A DNA stretch of 64,000 nt from Arion vulgaris (taxonomy: Eukaryota > Mollusca > Gastropoda > Stylommatophora > Arionidae), in NCBI GenBank assembly GCA_020796225.1, contig CM036765.1, positions 1,504,728-1,568,727 on the forward strand, given 5' to 3'. The notes beneath the pieces were generated by a model that was not told where the DNA came from, made no database searches, and saw only the letters and a program-made list of their open reading frames with translations. The position numbers and the translations under genes were made by a program. The first letter of the stretch is position 1, and each line of letters starts with the position of its first letter. This document shows, one piece after another, positions 45,101 to 55,464 of this stretch.

Positions 45101-46621
45101 TGCTATTGATGAGATTTTTTTTTTCTCCTTTCGCTTTTGGATGTATTCTAAGGTCTGGCCACTTATCCACTCTTTATGTTGTCCTTTACTGGTTCCCAGT
45201 ACACTACTGCTAACTATTTTATATGTGCCTTTGATCGCATTCCATTTTCTTGGATACTTTCAGTTGGTGTTGTGTCTGACTGCTCTGACAGGATTTGAAA
45301 TCTGTTCTTTAGTTCCACTATATATTTTGTAGCAATCTCTCTGTCTTTTAATAGGTTAACATTAAAGTATTCTTTTCTTGTCTTGGCTTGTATATATGTT
45401 TTCTTGAGTTTGAGCCTGATCATGGCAACGACAAGGTGGTGGTCGCTGCCAACGTCAGCTCCTCTTTTCACCTTACATCAAGTAATGTCTTTCGCCATTT
45501 ACTGTTGATCATAAAGTGGTCTATCTGGTTTTCATCTCTTCCATTTGGGGATATCCATGTGTACTTGTGTATGGTCCTGTGTGGAAACAATGTGCCTCCT
45601 ATGATCAGTCTGTTTTCTAGACAAAAATTGCTCAACATTTCTCCATTTTCATTTGCAGTTCCACATCCCTCTTTCCCCATTATTGCTTCTCTGTGTCTGT
45701 TATTGTTTCCAACTTTTGCGTTTAGGTCTCCATTATCAAAACGTCCTGAGCTGGAACCTTGTCCTATTTCCTGTAACCTTCTATAAAATGTGTTTTTGTC
45801 CTCTTCTTCGGCTTCGTTAGTGGGTCATGCATTGAATGATAGTTAGCTTTCCTTGTTTCCCATTAAATCGGGCTTTCAACAATCTTTCATTAATCGGTTG
45901 CCACTCTAAGAGATGTTTATTCAATCCTTTCCTTATTATTAGTGCAACTCCTGCTGAATGATTCCGTCGCTCTTCCTGAGTATAAGATGGTTTCCCTTGT
46001 TCTAGTTGTCGTCTGTCCAAAGCCTGTCCATCTACTTTGCTACCCCTAGAATGTGTAATTTATAGTGTTGTATCTCTTTTACCACCTGTGATGTCTTTGT
46101 GGTCTCGAACATTGTTCTGACGTTCCAGAATCCTATTCTTAGTTTAGTTTTGACATCCAGCAGACTTGAATTCCCAGCGTGGGCTTCCTTGCGCTTTCAC
46201 CCATACTGTTCATGCTGACAGTGGTACTCTGTCTCAAGACCGCTGGACATCAGAGCATTTTTTCTTTTGAAGTTTCTGTAACATTTTTTTTTTATGGGGC
46301 AGAGTTGTTGACTGCCCAACCCAACCTGGAGGACCAGGAGGCCACATTTAGTCTGACCTCTCACCTTGGACCTGTCGGCATGGGTAACCCTTCCAGGAAC
46401 AGAACGTTCCTGCCGGCATAGCTTTCTGGATCATTGAGGCACAAGCCCCCCACCACTACAAGTAATGGCCTCATGGGGAGTGGAGTGGTTGTTGCTTCTC
46501 AATATGTTCCTCAAAATTTGTCGTAGGGTAATAATTTGGTCTAAGCAGCTTCTCCCAGGTCTAAAACCAGCTTGTTCTTCTCTCAGGGTTGTGTCCACTG
46601 CTCCTTTGATTCTATTAAGAT
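42107..46621 (-). pseudogene. LINE-A: 5'-truncated retrotransposon, split by LINE-B
   Basis: Flanked by TTATATATATA (42096-42106 and 46622-46632), an 11-bp target duplication. Minus strand, from 46620: TTLREEQAGFRPGRSCLDQI (RT motif 1 region); after LINE-B, IVNFIDFKKAFDSLYRISLW (motif A), RVKQGCILSPLLFGVAIDW (motif B); then a decayed palm with a D-rich YADD-equivalent lost in frameshifts; and an uninterrupted 221-codon end (42669-42004 frame) with SWKMTKDIESKLNAF, NRCLRKIMNIKWNEF, RKRRWRYIGHTLRRN, GSRKRGRPKETLKRTLLRE and GNIGLSSMKEIERVAQDRA. The 3' tail is (ATT)n. Lacks the endonuclease. Confidence 0.92.
43232..46481 (-). pseudogene. LINE-B: near full-length APE-type retrotransposon, frame-broken
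   Basis: Flanked by GGAGTGGTTGTT at 43220-43231 and 46482-46493. Minus strand from 46481: about 330 bp leader; endonuclease starting RIGFWNVRTMFETTKTSQVV-like near 46140, HSAGVALIIRKGLNKHLLEW, NGKQGKLTIIQC, GEMLSNFCLENRLIIGGTLF, HKYTWISPNGRDENQIDHFM and GSDHHLVVA; linker with LLTTEQEQDMRWTSHFEDVL; RT with KKGDLTDCNNWRGITLLSIP, EQAGFRKGRG, INFIDFEKAFDSVHRDSLWK; YLGSVLTLNGGTEEDIKSRL; IVLPVLLYGSECWRMTKGD; KGRPRTTW-type box; end RHDGIK and a (TAAG)n 3' tail. At least eight frameshifts or stops. The length of 3.25 kb is about that expected for a full element of this type. Confidence 0.93.
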
Positions 46622-46921
46622 TTATATATATACATGCTCTTTTTCATTTTTACATAGAAAATTGATGTATATTTCTGTCATACATGGTCAGTTTTCAAAC
46701 GTTTATATACATGAAATAGAAAATTGATGAAAAAATAGATCGTGTAAGATGGGCATAAGATGAATTAAAATGCAAAATTCAAATTTTAAATGATTATTCA
46801 ATCGCAAAAAACGAAAAAAATTCCTCCCAAGTACTTCCGTACCCACTATCGCCTCCATGGAAGCCTTCAGCGCCCACTGGAGGCGTATCGCCCACTTTGG
46901 AAACGCTGATTTAGTGCATGT

Positions 46922-47067
46922 CTGGCTTATGTCCGAGATAGATAGAACATTAACACACATCAGATTGTTCATGCTGCAAATAGTCACATAGTACGAGTAT
47001 TTGTAAGTACAGCATGTGGAAGCACAGTTTATTTACTTCTCCTGGTACAAGTAGTTACAATCCTGGA
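46922..47067. other. unique sequence
   Basis: Short non-repetitive stretch right of the hAT end; no gene. Confidence 0.4.
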
Positions 47068-47164
47068 ACACAGTTCCCTACCACAGTTCTCTACCACAGT
47101 TTCCTACCACAGTTCCCTACCACAGTTCTCTACCACAGTTTCCTACCACAGTTCCCTACCACAG
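47068..47164. repeat. 13-bp tandem repeat, about 7 copies
   Basis: CACAGTTCCCTAC-type units cycling CCCT, CTCT, TCCT, so a three-unit block was itself duplicated. Confidence 0.92.
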
Positions 47165-47480
47165 GTGGGACATACAAGAATATGGTTGGATTTATTGGTG
47201 TTCCGTGTTCTGTCTTATTGTCAAGCTCGTTTTTTATACTCTTTAACAGTTCGACGATTCTCAAGTTTGCGAGTTCGTCTTGTCTTGTTACAGTGCCACA
47301 TTTGGTGATCTTACGCAAAGGATTACCAGCATATGTTGCGTCTGTATCAAAACATTTTGGATTACCAGCATATGTTGCGTCTGTATCAAAACATTTTGGA
47401 TTACCAGCATATGTTGCGTCTGTATCAAAACATTTTGGATGCAATTTAAGAGTGTCTTTGAAGCATTATTTATGTCCACC
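47165..47480 (-). pseudogene. unassigned coding-like stretch with in-frame triplication
   Basis: Minus strand, after DTLKLHPKCFDTDATYAG, the 13-residue unit NPKCFDTDATYAG is repeated (39 bp, 47321-47437). The frame then continues for more than 50 codons: PLRKITKCGTVTRQDELANL, RIVELLKSIKNELDNKTEHG, TPINPTIFLYVPP. Protein-like composition but no family recognised. FKDTLK upstream recalls a LINE box, so a retroelement is likely. One stop precedes CFKDTLK. Confidence 0.4.
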
Positions 47481-47489
47481 AGTTTATTG

Positions 47490-48250
47490 TTTTGAATATA
47501 TTAGCTCTATAATTACCAGCAATGGAGATTGTATTCAAGAAATGAGAAGACTAGCCATGGCTTTCCAGAGAGTGGTCAACATGAAGAAACTATAGCACTA
47601 CACAAGCAAAAAAAAACACAAAAGGTAAGACTTCCTAGAACATGTATATTCCCAGTGGCAACATATGGATGCGAATCGTGGACCATAACACAAACATTAA
47701 ACAGACAAAATTGAAGTTTTTGAAACAAAGTGCTATAGAAAGGTTCTTAGAACATCCTGGACAGAGAAGACAAGAAACAAAGACATCCTGCAAGACCTGA
47801 ATATCAAGGAGCATTGGCTCATAAATAACATCATGTCCCGGAAGATGAAATATTTTGGTCACATTAAACACCACAGTGGTTTGGAGAGAAAGGTAATGGA
47901 AGGCATGGTTCCTGGAAAACGAGGCAAGGGACGAACAAGAAGAATCTGGCTGCAGAATATCAAAGAAATCTTGAACATGACGCTGGAAGAAGCAGGAGAA
48001 ATTGCATGAAACATAGTTTGTCAGGCGGGATGTGATGAATGCAACATAGTTTGTCAGGCGGGATGTGATGAATGCAACATAGTTTGTCAGGCGGGATGTG
48101 ATGAATGCAACATAGTTTGTCAGGCGGGATGTGATGAATGCAACATAGTTTGTCAGGCGGGATGTGATGAATGCAACATTCCGGAAGGGATATGCTACTA
48201 TTTGAGCTTAGCATTTGCACAAATAAAACTCAACAAACACCAGCTACATA
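47490..48250 (+). pseudogene. LINE-G C-terminal half with 33-bp in-frame expansion
   Basis: Plus strand in shifting frames: FEYISSIITSNGDCIQEMRR, LAMAFQRVVNMKKL, PVATYGCESWTITQTLNRQ, FETKCYRKVLRTSWTEKTRN (approximate frame), SRKMKYFGHIKHHSGLERKV, MEGMVPGKRGKGRTRRIWLQ, NIKEILNMTLEEAGEIA. These are the ordered boxes following the RT palm in APE-LINEs. At 48011-48175 an 11-residue unit NIVCQAGCDEC is repeated five times, then NIPEGICYYLSLAFAQIKL. Frameshifts near 47610 and 47700. Confidence 0.9.
48011..48175 (+). repeat. 33-bp tandem repeat inside LINE-G, 5 copies
   Basis: Exactly 5 x 33 bp, unit AACATAGTTTGTCAGGCGGG plus ATGTGATGAATGC, with no substitutions seen between copies. Confidence 0.96.
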
Positions 48251-48279
48251 GGGATATGTTTAAGATGTTCCTGTACAAA

Positions 48280-48520
48280 GGCAACAAAAGAGATACATAC
48301 ATACACACACATACACAAATACTTCAGTAACATATGGTTTTGAAAGCAGACATCTGAATACACATATACTTTATAGCACATGTTTATGTGAACATATAAC
48401 TGAACACACATACACACAGACATACATACACACACACATACTTGAATAACACATGTTTATGTAAGTAGAGATTTGAAGAAACACATACGCAGACATACAT
48501 ACACACACACATACGCCTGT
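48280..48520. repeat. AC-rich degenerate repeat, about 85-bp period
   Basis: ACATACATACACACACACAT tracts separated by CATGTTTATGTGAAC / CATGTTTATGTAAGT, repeated about three times. Confidence 0.8.
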
Positions 48521-48690
48521 GTTGTGCTGGGGCCACATGAGAAGCAGAGAATAGTACCACTGTGACCTACAATGCGCATAGCAGGCACAACGTACAATCG
48601 CTCTTAGGCTCAGATCACATACAAATGATACAGAGTGGTTAACAAGTGATCGATATGGAGTGTTTGATGTAGAAGAAGAAGAGTAAACAC
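48516..48690 (+). repeat. GAA-tailed dispersed element, copy 2
   Basis: Homologue of 11400-11735; shares CAATCGCTCTTAGGCTCAGA and ends GTAGAAGAAGAAGAG. The 25-bp array starts within a few bases of this tail. Confidence 0.78.
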
Positions 48691-48691
48691 A

Positions 48692-49891
48692 CAGTAACAC
48701 ATCCTTGTATGTTGTACAGTAACACATCCTTGTATGTTGTACAGTAACACATCCTTGTATGTTGTACAGTAACACATCCTTGTATGTTGTATAGTAACAC
48801 ATCCTTGTATGTTGTATAGTAACACATCCTTGTATGTTGTACAGTAACACATCCTTGTATGTTGTATAGTAACACATCCTTGTATGTTGTATAGTAACAC
48901 ATCCTTGTATGTTGTACAGTAACACATCCTTGTATGTTGTACAGTAACACATCCTTGTATGTTGTATAGTAACACATCCTTGTATGTTGTATAGTAACAC
49001 ATCCTTGTATGTTGTATAGTAACACATCCTTGTATGTTGTACAGTAACACATCCTTGTATGTTGTATAGTAACACATCGTTGTATGTTGTATAGTAACAC
49101 ATCCTTGTATGTTGTATAGTAACATATCCTTGTATGTTGTATAGTAACACATCCTTGTATGTTGTATAGTAACACATCCTTGTATGTTGTACAGTAACAC
49201 ATCCTTGTATGTTGTACAGTAACACATCCTTGTATGTTGTATAGTAACACATCCTTGTATGTTGTATAGTAACACATCCTTGTATATTGTACAAGTAACA
49301 CATCCGTGTATTTGTATAGTAACACATCCTTGTATATTGTACAGTAACACATCCTTGTATGTTGTATAGTAACACATCCTTGTATGTTGTATAGTAACAC
49401 ATCCTTGTATGTTGTACAGTAACACATCCGTGTATGTTGTACAGTAACACATCCTTGTATGTTGTACAGTAACACATCCTTGTATGTTGTATAGTAACAC
49501 ATCCTTGTATGTTGTATAGTAACATATCCTTGTATGTTGTACAGTAACACATCCGTGTATGTTGTATAGTAACACATCCTTGTATGTTGTATAGTAACAC
49601 ATCCTTGTATGGTGTACAGTAACACATCCTTGTATGTTGTATAGTAACACATCCTTGTATGTTGTATAGTAACACATCCTTGTATGTTGTATAGTAACAC
49701 ATCCTTGTATGTTGTACAGTAACACATCCTTGTATGTTGTACAGTAACACATCCTTGTATGTTGTATAGTAACACATCCTTGTATGTTGTATAGTAACAC
49801 ATCCTTGTATGTTGTACAGTAACACATCCTTGTATGTTGTATAGTAACACATCCTTGTATGTTGTATAGTAACACATCCTTGTATGGTGTA
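48692..49891. repeat. 25-bp tandem repeat, 48 copies
   Basis: 1200 bp of AGTAACACATCCTTGTATGT plus TGTAC/TGTAT. Rare variants (CATCCGTG, CATATCC, a one-base insertion with a one-base loss near 49292-49318). Minus frames are open for over 400 codons only because 75 bp has no stop. Confidence 0.97.
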
Positions 49892-50029
49892 CAGTATCAT
49901 TTGCGTTTTTTATGAATCCTACCCACAGTCATTTATTCTGATGTTAAAACATTTTATATAATATTTGTTGATCTCTTGACTTGTATGTGAACAAACAATC
50001 AATACAATCATTGGAAAAAACACATATTT
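49892..50029. other. short unique spacer
   Basis: AT-rich sequence, no feature. Confidence 0.4.
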
Positions 50030-50465
50030 GGTTTGACAGAAGAATGCGTATCAGTACAATCATTGGAAGCCACAGAGATGTGGTTTGACAGAAGAATGCT
50101 CATCAATACAATCATTGGAAGCCTCAGAGATGTGGTTTTACAGAAGAATGCTGGAAATTCTATGGACAGCAAAGAAAACAAATGAGATTTAAAATCAGGC
50201 CTGCACACAAGAAACCTTATCAAAGAATAAGAATCAGACAATCAAGGTACTTCAGGGCTTATAATGCGAAGAGAAGGTTTAGAACATTTGGTGACTACAG
50301 GTAAAATTCAGGGAAGGAGAGATCGTGGAAGACAGAGGGAGAAGATGTTGGATGGCCTGACATCATGGTTCGACACAAGATCAACGTCAGAACTGATTAC
50401 ATGCACCAAGCAGAGAGAGTTGTGTAGAGACATGATCGTCTAGACTGGCAGATATGGCACTGATT
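50030..50465 (+). pseudogene. LINE-F C-terminal fragment, copy 3, with triplication
   Basis: Plus strand: EASEMWFYRRMLEILWTAKK then TNEI, a stop, and boxes for a HLVTTGKIQGRRDRGRQREK-like tail and ELITCTKQRELC. A segment of about 56-58 bp (GACAGAAGAATGC...CAATCATTGGAAGCC...GAGATGTGGTTT) encoding the EMWFYRRM box is present three times at 50030-50150. Confidence 0.88.
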
Positions 50466-50551
50466 TGATTGACTTGTATATATTTTTCTCATCTCATACA
50501 CTATTCATGTGTTGTTTTCAATTAGGAAGTTTTAGTGTACACAGTTGTTTT

Positions 50552-53305
50552 GTGTTTTTCCTCTTCAATCATACCGTTGTTTTGTGTTTTTCCTCTTCAA
50601 TCATACAGTTGTTTTGTGTTTTTCCTCTTCAATCATACAGTTGTTTTGTGTTTTTCCTCTTCAATCATACAGTTGTTTTGTGTTTTTCCTCTTCAATCAT
50701 ACAGTTGTTTTGTGTTCTTCCTCTTCAATCATACAGTTGTTTTGTGTTCTTCCTCTTCAATCATACAGTTGTTTTGTGTTCTTCCTCTTCAATCATACAG
50801 TTGTTTTGTGTTTTCCTCTTCAATCATACAGTTGTTTGTGTTTTTCCTCTTCAATCATACAGTTGTTTTGTGTTTTTCCTCTTCAATCATACAGTTGTTT
50901 TGTGTTCTTCCTCTTCAATCATACAGTTGTTTTGTGTTCTTCCTCTTCAATCATACAGTTGTTTTGTGTTCTTCCTCTTCAATCATACAGTTGTTTTGTG
51001 TTTTCCTCTTCAATCATACAGTTGTTTGTGTTTTCCTCTTCAATCATACAGTTGTTTGTGTTCTTCCTCTTCAATCATACAGTTGTTTTGTGTTCTTCCT
51101 CTTCAATCATACAGTTGTTTTGTGTTCTTCCTCTTCAATCATACAGTTGTTTTGTGTTTTCCTCTTCAATCATACAGTTGTTTTGTGTTTTCCTCTTCAA
51201 TCATACAGTTGTTTGTGTTTTCCTCTTCAATCATACAGTTGTATTGTGTTCTTCCTCTTCACCTTCAATCATACAGTTGTTTTGTGTTCTTCCTCTTCAC
51301 CTTCAATCATACAGTTGTTTTGTGTTTTTCCTCTTCGCATTCAATCATACAGTTGTTTTCTTCGTCTTCAATCATACAGTTGTTTTGTGTTCTTCCTCTT
51401 CACCTTCAATCATACAGTTGTTTTGTGTTTTTCCTCTTCGCATTCAATCATACAGTTGTTTTCTTCACCTTCAATCATACAGTTGTTTTCTTCGTCTTCA
51501 ATCATACAGTTGTTTTGTGTTCTTCGTCTTCAATCATACAGTTGTTTTGTGTTCTTCGTCTTCAATCATACAGTTGTTTTCTTCGTCTTCAATCATACAG
51601 TTGTTTTCTTCGTCTTCAATCATACAGTTGTTTTCTTCACCTTCAATCATACAGTTGTTTTCTTCGTCTTCAATCATCAAGTTGTTTTCTTCACCTTCAA
51701 TCATACAGTTGTTTTCTTCGTCTTCAATCATACAGTTGTTTTCTTCACCTTCAATCATACAGTTGTTGTCTTCGTCTTCAATCATACAGTTGTTTTCTTC
51801 GTCTTCAATCATACAGTTGTTTTCTTCACCTTCAATCATACAGTTGTTTTCTTCGTCTTCAATCATACAGTTGTTTTCTTTGCCTTCAATCATACAGTTG
51901 TTTTCTTTGCCTTCAATCATACAGTTGTTTTCTTTGCCTTCAATCATACAGTTGTTTTCTTTGCCTTCAATCATACAGTTGTTTTCTTTGCCTTCAATCA
52001 TACAGTTGTTTTCTTTGCCTTCAATCATACAGTTGTTTTCTTTGCCTTCAATCATACAGTTGTTTTCTTTGCCTTCAATCATACAGTTGTTTTCTTTGCC
52101 TTCAATCATACAGTTGTTTTCTTCACCTTCAGTCATACAGTTGTTTTCTTCGTCTTCAATCATACAGTTGTTTTCTTCACCTTCAGTCATACAGTTGTTT
52201 TCTTCGTCTTCAATCATACAGTTGTTTTCTTTGCCTTCAATCATACAGTTGTTTTCTTCACCTTCAGTCATACAGTTGTTTTCTTTGCCTTCAATCATAC
52301 AGTTGTTTTCTTCACCTTCAATCATACAGTTGTTTTCTTTGCCTTCAATCATACAGTTGTTTTCTTCACCTTCAATCATACAGTTGTTTTCTTTGCCTTC
52401 AATCATACAGTTGTTTTCTTCACCTTCAATCATACAGTTGTTTTCTTCGTCTTCAATCATACAGTTGTTTTCTTTGCCTTCAATCATACAGTTGTTTTCT
52501 TTGCCTTCAATCATACAGTTGTTTTCTTTGCCTTCAATCATACAGTTGTTTTCTTTGCCTTCAATCATACAGTTGTTTTCTTTGCCTTCAATCATATAGT
52601 TGTTTTCTTTGCCTTCAATCATACAGTTGTTTTCTTCACCTTCAATCATACAGTTGTTTTCTTCACCTTCAATCATACAGTTGTTTTCTTCACCTTCAAT
52701 CATACAGTTGTTTTCTTTGCCTTCAATCATACAGTTGTTTTCTTCACCTTCAATCATACAGTTGTTTTCTTCACCTTCAATCATACAGTTGTTTTCTTCA
52801 CCTTCAATCATACAGTTGTTTTCTTTGCCTTCAATCATACAGTTGTTTTCTTCACCTTCAATCATACAGTTGTTTTCTTCACCTTCAATCATACAGTTGT
52901 TTTCTTCACCTTCAATCATACAGTTGTTTTCTTTGCCTTCAATCATACAGTTGTTTTCTTCACCTTCAATCATACAGTTGTTTTCTTCACCTTCAATCAT
53001 ACAGTTGTTTTCTTCACCTTCAATCATACAGTTGTTTTCTTTGCCTTCAATCATACAGTTGTTTTCTTTGCCTTCAATCATACAGTTGTTTTCTTTGCCT
53101 TCAATCATACAGTTGTTTTCTTTGCCTTCAATCATACAGTTGTTTTCTTCGTCTTCAATCATACAGTTGTTTTCTTTGCCTTCAATCATACAGTTGTTTT
53201 CTTTGCCTTCAATCATACAGTTGTTTTCTTTGCCTTCAATCATACAGTTGTTTTCTTCGTCTTCAATCATACAGTTGTTTTCTTCGTCTTCAATCATACA
53301 GTTGC
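50552..53305. repeat. 2.75 kb array evolving from 32-bp to 38-bp to 27-bp units
   Basis: 50552-51240: 32-bp units (ACAGTTGTTTTGTGTTTTTC plus CTCTTCAATCAT) and 30/31-bp variants. 51240-51530: 38-bp units with CTTCACCTTCAATCAT mixed with the first 27-bp units. 51530-53305: about 66 27-bp units ACAGTTGTTTTCTTCGTCTT plus CAATCAT, with three alternative middles (CGTCTT, CACCTT, TGCCTT). All plus frames and a 587-codon minus frame (MIEGEENNC period) are open; no coding support. Confidence 0.97.
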
Positions 53306-53849
53306 GCTTGGGTAATGCTCTTCAGACCAATTGCCATATACAGTGGAAATAATACAAAGGGATACAAATAGTATATAATCCAGGATTCCATGACATGTCG
53401 AGTGAACCGTATCATGGTCTAAGTGTGAGAAATGTGACATTGATTGTCATTTCCTTGTATTAAACTTATTCGTTAACAACAGAACTAAGAGAAACATATT
53501 TAGTGGCACAACTCTATGGTACATCAAGATTGGTTATTGGTTACTGGTTACTCAACTGACGTCATTGCACTCCGGGTAGACCCATAGGTGCTCAGTCTTC
53601 TCCAACAAATATCGAAGAGTATGCATACTGCTGGTCCATGTGTCTCGCTGGCTAAACACGTTCCTTACTCTGCCCCTCAGGCATCCAGTTCTACTTGTAC
53701 ATAGGGTTACTCTAAATGCATCAATCAGTGGATCGATTCAACATATATTTGAGTGTCTTCATTCAACAAGCAGTCGCGAATAGACAGGAGAACATTCCCC
53801 GCATACATCTTCAACTCTCCAACAATCAACATCAAGACTGAAAACAGAT
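53306..53849. other. non-genic sequence incl. single-copy relative of the 38-bp array
   Basis: Around 53565-53645, GGGTAGACCCATAGGTGCTC followed by AGTATGCATACTGCTGGT aligns with the last unit and right flank of the array at 4809-5080. The remainder is unique. Confidence 0.6.
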
Positions 53850-53910
53850 CTGCTCTTTTCTCTCTATCTCTTTATCTCTCTCTCTTTCTCTGTCTCTCTC
53901 TCTCTCGATA
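53850..53910. repeat. (TCTC)n microsatellite
   Basis: About 60 bp of TCTCTCTTT / TCTCTCTCTC. Confidence 0.92.
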
Positions 53911-54084
53911 TAATAATACTACGTCTCGTACCGTTATAATTTATATAGGGCCTGCAAGTAATTTCTCCATACTGCTCTATCCTAGGCAACTCGCTCAACC
54001 TCTTCCATGGAATTGAGGCCGATATATTTTGCCTCTCTCAACAAATTTCGTTTCAGGGTCTCACTAGGACGTCTTTTTTTTAAC

Positions 54085-54645
54085 CCTTAGCATCCCTCTT
54101 CAGTTCTTTGATCATTTCTTAGCATCCCTCTTCAGTTCTTTGATCATTTCTTAGCATCCCTCTTCAGTTCTTTGATCATTTCTTAGCATCCCTCTTCAGT
54201 TCTTTGATCATTTCTTTGCATCCCTCTTCAGTTCTTTGATCATTTCTTTGCATCCCTCTTCAGTTCTTTGATCATTTCTTTGCATCCCTCTTCAGTTCTT
54301 TGATCATTTCTTAGCATCCCTCTTCAGTTCTTTGATCATTTCTTTGCATGCCTCTTCAGTTCTTTGATCATTTCTTTGCATGCCTCTTCAGTTCTTTGAT
54401 CATTTCTTAGCATCCCTCTTCAGTTCTTTGATCATTTCTTTGCATGCCTCTTCAGTTCTTTGATCATTTCTTTGCATGCCTCTTCAGTTCTTTGATCATT
54501 TCTTAGCATCCCTCTTCAGTTCTTTGATCATTTCTTAGCATGCCTCTTCAGTTCTTTGATCATTTCTTAGCATCCCTCTTCAGTTCTTTGATCATTTCTT
54601 AGCATCCCTCTTCAGTTCTTTGATCATTTCTTGGCATGCCTCTTC
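54085..54645 (-). repeat. 32-bp tandem repeat from LINE-A, about 17 copies
   Basis: CTTAGCATCCCTCTTCAGTT plus CTTTGATCATTT. The single-copy parent in the 42300 copy reads GCATCCCACTTCAATGCCTG, CTTTGATATTCGTTGATCATTT, so a deletion accompanied amplification. GCATCCC / GCATGCC variants are mixed. Confidence 0.94.
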
Positions 54646-54740
54646 AGTTCCTGCTTTGTATTTTTTTATCATTTCTTCTCAAGGTGTATTCAACATATCT
54701 TCATTTTCTCCCTCTTATAACAGTTGTTTTTTATAGTGGC

Positions 54741-54903
54741 TAACCAGACATTTCTCTGATTTCATCACTTCTCCTGAAATCTAACCAGACATTTCTCTGA
54801 TTTCATCACTTCTCCTGAAATCTAACCAGACATTTCTCTGATTTCATCCCTTCTCCTGAAATCTAACCAGACCTTTCTCTGATTTCATCACTTCTCCTGA
54901 ATT
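54741..54903 (-). repeat. 41-bp tandem repeat from LINE-A, 4 copies
   Basis: CTAACCAGACATTTCTCTGA plus TTTCATCACTTCTCCTGAAAT; the single-copy parent at 42398-42440 reads TTGACCAGAAATATATCTGA then TTTCATCACTTATTCTGAAT. Confidence 0.94.
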
Positions 54904-54925
54904 CATCCCAATTTATATTGATTAT

Positions 54926-55460
54926 TTATAAATATATATAGTTTTTAACACGTGGCACTTAAATTACGTATTGCTAACGTTTTGTACAATAACAACAGAA
55001 AACAATAACACACACACGTACACATACACACAGACACACACATACATACACACAAATACTGTGCATTACAAATGCAAGAAATAATTCACGTATAAAACCA
55101 GCTCTCTTTGAGCAGCCATGAGAGATTAAGAGATCGGTAAATAACTGCAGCCTACTTAGAATTGACCAGTAAAACAAGAAAGAGTTATAAAACATAGGAG
55201 ATCCATTACAAGCAACCTTTGATGTGGAGATGGTACTTGATCTTGATAGTCATTAAATGTCATACTTGTTTAATATTCTGGAAATAATGTCTGACAATTT
55301 TTCCAAGTTACAGAGTGGACAGATTCGAGCCATTTCTGTTTCAAGCACCGTAACTTAGAGCTAGATTAGTGTATGATAAATCGATAATTTATTGATGAGA
55401 AATCGATGGCTATCAAGTCCATGTTTTATTTCGAGTTTCAACCTACTCTAAAGTAGTAAG
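54926..55460. other. non-genic sequence with AC microsatellite
   Basis: AC-rich tract at about 55008-55060; otherwise unique AT-rich DNA. Confidence 0.5.
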
Positions 55461-55464
55461 AAAA

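Larger units (their letters stand above)
41959..46908. mobile_element. hAT MITE (about 0.4 kb) split by nested LINEs
   Basis: Left end CATAGATTCCCAAACTTGTT and right end (inverted CAGCGTTTCCAAAGTGGGCG) follow the CAG.G.TTCCCAAAC pattern of hAT terminal inverted repeats. Flanks GTTTAGTC and ATTTAGTG agree at 6 of 8 positions, as expected for an old 8-bp target duplication in the 33-bp B array. Own sequence is only 41959-42095 and 46633-46908; the rest is LINE-A with LINE-B inside. CGCCCACTTTGCATGAC is duplicated near the left end. No transposase. Confidence 0.8.
53915..54925 (-). pseudogene. LINE-A C-terminal copy carrying two tandem arrays
   Basis: GTACCGTTATAA, CCTGCAAGTAATTTCTCCAT, AACTCGCTCAAC and TTTCGTTTCAGGGTCTCACT match 42130-42280 in order (minus-strand C-terminus of LINE-A). 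After the array, CATTTCTTCTCAAGGTGTAT and CTTATAACAGTTGT match 42335-42395. The two arrays sit between these anchors, so they expanded inside this copy. Confidence 0.9.

Noticed and set aside
48371..49900. Minus ORFs of 412-509 codons
   Set aside because: 25-bp array read through in three frames; ends are in AC-rich repeat.
50465..53371. 968/926/684-codon plus ORFs and a 587-codon acidic MIEGEENNC minus ORF
   Set aside because: Open frames on both strands over a 27-bp (3n) array are expected. Variants do not prefer synonymous changes in any frame. No promoter or non-repeat domain is attached.
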